Shown one piece after another: positions 6,036 to 6,892 of a DNA stretch of 6,892 nucleotides; positions within the stretch are counted from its first letter, which is position 1, and each line of letters starts with the position of its first letter. Source of the stretch: Thermoplasmata archaeon (GTDB taxonomy: Archaea > Thermoplasmatota > E2 > DHVEG-1); NCBI GenBank assembly GCA_003651045.1, contig QMTJ01000060.1:1-6892 (forward strand), in the 5' to 3' direction. Position numbers and translations under genes: made by a program. Below the pieces are notes generated by a model, which was given only the letters and a program-made list of their open reading frames with translations, made no database searches and was not told where the DNA came from.

Positions 6036-6578
6036 CTAAATTTTTACTAAAATATCTTTGATTTTTTTTCTAAACTCGTCTATACTTCCCTCATTTGAAA
6101 CAACAACATCTGCAGAATTTATAACCTTATCAAGACCCCAACTGATCTCCCGTTCATCACGTTTCTTAACAAGCTCCAAGTCAAGACTATCATCCTCGCG
6201 ACCACGAGCCATAGCACGCTTGTAACGTATCTCATCAGATACATTAACTGCAACAACTATAAAATCTGCTCCAAGCATTTTTTTAAAAAAATCAATCTCC
6301 TCGAAATTACGCACTCCATCGATAACAAGTTTATCTACATTCTTCATCGAAATTATTTTTTCAACTGTACGTCTAGCCCATATATCCATACCATGAATCT
6401 CCCGCATCTTATTCGCAATAAAACCAACATTTTCATCATTGATTTCTAATCCTTGTTTTTTTACTTCATCCCAAACCATATCACCCATACGAACAACAGG
6501 AATACCAAGATCTTTTGCAATTTCTACTGCCTCACTTTTACCTGAAAAAGGCATACCTGTAAACGCAATTATTTTCAT
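6036..6578 (-). CDS. UPF0200-family P-loop nucleotide kinase-like protein
   Basis: This 180-residue cytosolic protein belongs to the archaeal UPF0200 group, often labelled dephospho-CoA kinase-like or AAA ATPase; its substrate is not known to me. A Walker A loop GMPFSGKS occupies 8-15, followed by a VVRMGDMVWDE segment (28-38) placed where NMP kinases bind substrate. A Walker-B-like strand LVIDGVRN lies at 84-91, and an Arg-rich lid RYKRAMARGREDD...KKRDERE covers 118-144. The length is normal and there are no membrane segments. ATG 6578 has GGGTGG four bases upstream and a TATA box at 6612-6619. It probably has its own promoter just after tRNA-Leu and ends at the inverted repeats before purS. 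Involvement in nucleotide or coenzyme phosphorylation is only a guess. Confidence 0.85.
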   Translation of the reverse strand: MKIIAFTGMPFSGKSEAVEIAKDLGIPVVRMGDMVWDEVKKQGLEINDENVGFIANKMREIHGMDIWARRTVEKIISMKNVDKLVIDGVRNFEEIDFFKKMLGADFIVVAVNVSDEIRYKRAMARGREDDSLDLELVKKRDEREISWGLDKVINSADVVVSNEGSIDEFRKKIKDILVKI

Positions 6579-6611
6579 CCATCCACCCTAAATACAAACA
6601 TGAATTAACTG

Positions 6612-6619
6612 TAAATATA
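6612..6619 (-). promoter_or_regulatory. TATA box of the UPF0200 gene
   Basis: TATATTTA on the - strand predicts a start site near 6590. The leader would be about a dozen bases and contain the GGGTGG ribosome site (6588-6583). It begins nine bases past the tRNA 3' end. Confidence 0.5.
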
Positions 6620-6627
6620 GAGATGAG

Positions 6628-6711
6628 TGCAGGGGGTGCGATTCGAACGCACGAAGGTCTACACCACAGGGTCCTAAGCCCTGCCCCTTTGACCAGCTCG
6701 GGTACCCCTGC
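6628..6711 (-). tRNA. tRNA-Leu, anticodon UAG
   Basis: The 84-nt RNA folds as a class II tRNA. The acceptor stem is GCAGGGG (from 6711) with CCCCTGC, and the discriminator is A at 6628. The anticodon stem CAGGG/CCCTG encloses loop CTTAGGA with anticodon TAG (6676-6674), reading CUA and other CUN leucine codons. A long variable arm and the T-arm GTGCG-TTCGAAT-CGCAC follow. The discriminator A and long variable arm fit leucine. There is no intron and CCA is not encoded, so it is added after transcription. Confidence 0.97.
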
Positions 6712-6740
6712 AAAGCTATAAGGAATACTAATATGTACAG

Positions 6741-6751
6741 CAATAGAAAAA
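6741..6751 (-). promoter_or_regulatory. Weak candidate TATA element for tRNA-Leu
   Basis: TTTTTCTATTG on the - strand is centred about 35 bases before the mature 5' end, leaving room for a short 5' leader removed by RNase P. The match to a TATA consensus is poor. Confidence 0.25.
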
Positions 6752-6759
6752 CCTTTTTG

Positions 6760-6766
6760 AAAAAAA
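6760..6766 (-). terminator. T7 terminator after the right-edge gene
   Basis: On the - strand a run of seven T (with a further T5 at 6751-6747) follows the TAA at 6773-6775 by six bases. This is consistent with archaeal T-rich termination before the tRNA gene. Confidence 0.5.
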
Positions 6767-6772
6767 GTTTTT

Positions 6773-6892
6773 TTATTCGTTTATAGCTAAAAGTTTTTTT
6801 TCTCCATACTTAGCATAACAATCAGAGCAAAAACGACGAGCAATAAGTGAATGAAGATGTTGATCGACTCCTTCCTCAAGATGATAAACTTC
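6773..6892 (-). CDS. C-terminal 39 residues of an unrecognised CxxC protein (partial)
   Basis: The frame is open from the window edge to a TAA at 6773-6775 and ends ...ARRFCSDCYAKYGEKKLLAINE. One CxxC pair (CSDC) next to aromatic and basic residues suggests half of a zinc site or a zinc ribbon. Two histidines lie upstream in QHLHSL. The rest of the gene is outside the window and I do not recognise the family. A T7 tract follows the stop. Coding status rests on the open frame, plausible composition, and the terminator. Confidence 0.6.
   Translation of the reverse strand, partial: EVYHLEEGVDQHLHSLIARRFCSDCYAKYGEKKLLAINE

Noticed and set aside
6714..6788. 8-bp inverted repeat AGCTATAA...TTATAGCT around the tRNA upstream region
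   Set aside because: The arms are short, AT-rich and 59 bases apart, and do not extend; chance is enough. No integrase or attachment duplicate is seen near the tRNA.
1..6892. A CRISPR array, transposon, prophage or defence island
   Set aside because: No spaced direct repeats, transposase, integrase, terminal repeats or defence-family proteins are visible; the genes are housekeeping, repair and one secreted protease.

Overview
The window looks like an ordinary stretch of an AT-rich archaeal chromosome, with one small RNA gene hidden in a convergent gap. The archaeal signs are an EndoQ-type repair endonuclease, a stand-alone PurS next to a mid-length PurL, a UPF0200 kinase-like protein, a class II tRNA-Leu with no encoded CCA, TATA boxes with short leaders and GGAGG/GGTGA ribosome sites, and a box C/D sRNA. 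The secreted papain-like protease with a C-terminal 'VEFYIDG...PYEW...G.HTL.V.AY' Ig-like domain resembles proteins I associate with Thermoplasmatota and related Euryarchaeota. That lineage guess is inference only.

Layout. Positions 1-209 are non-coding or hold the very end of an upstream gene. They contain a 20-bp palindrome and the ribosome site of the first full gene. On the + strand, endonuclease Q (210-1439) is followed 25 bases later by a free-methionine-sulfoxide-reductase-like GAF protein (1465-1926). These two probably form a small damage-repair operon. It ends at a T7 tract and converges on the - strand genes. The 151-base gap (1927-2077) contains a well-formed box C/D guide RNA on the - strand, with both C boxes and both D boxes perfect and a TATA-like site about 26 bases upstream.

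From 2078 to the right edge everything else is on the - strand. Reading leftwards from the right edge, these are the tail of an unrecognised CxxC protein (6773-6892), tRNA-Leu(UAG) (6628-6711), a UPF0200 P-loop kinase-like protein (6036-6578), purS (5726-5974), purL (3356-5710) and a secreted C1-family cysteine protease (2078-3187). PurS and PurL are two of the three subunits of archaeal FGAM synthase; purQ is not in the window. The protease has its own TATA box, which lies inside the longest reading frame and shows that the true start is a TTG at 3187.

No mobile element, CRISPR array or defence system is visible. The observations most worth following are the C/D sRNA with its unusual hairpin between D' and C', the missing resolving cysteine in the GAF protein, the PIP-like tail of EndoQ, and the overlapping inverted repeats upstream of purS.
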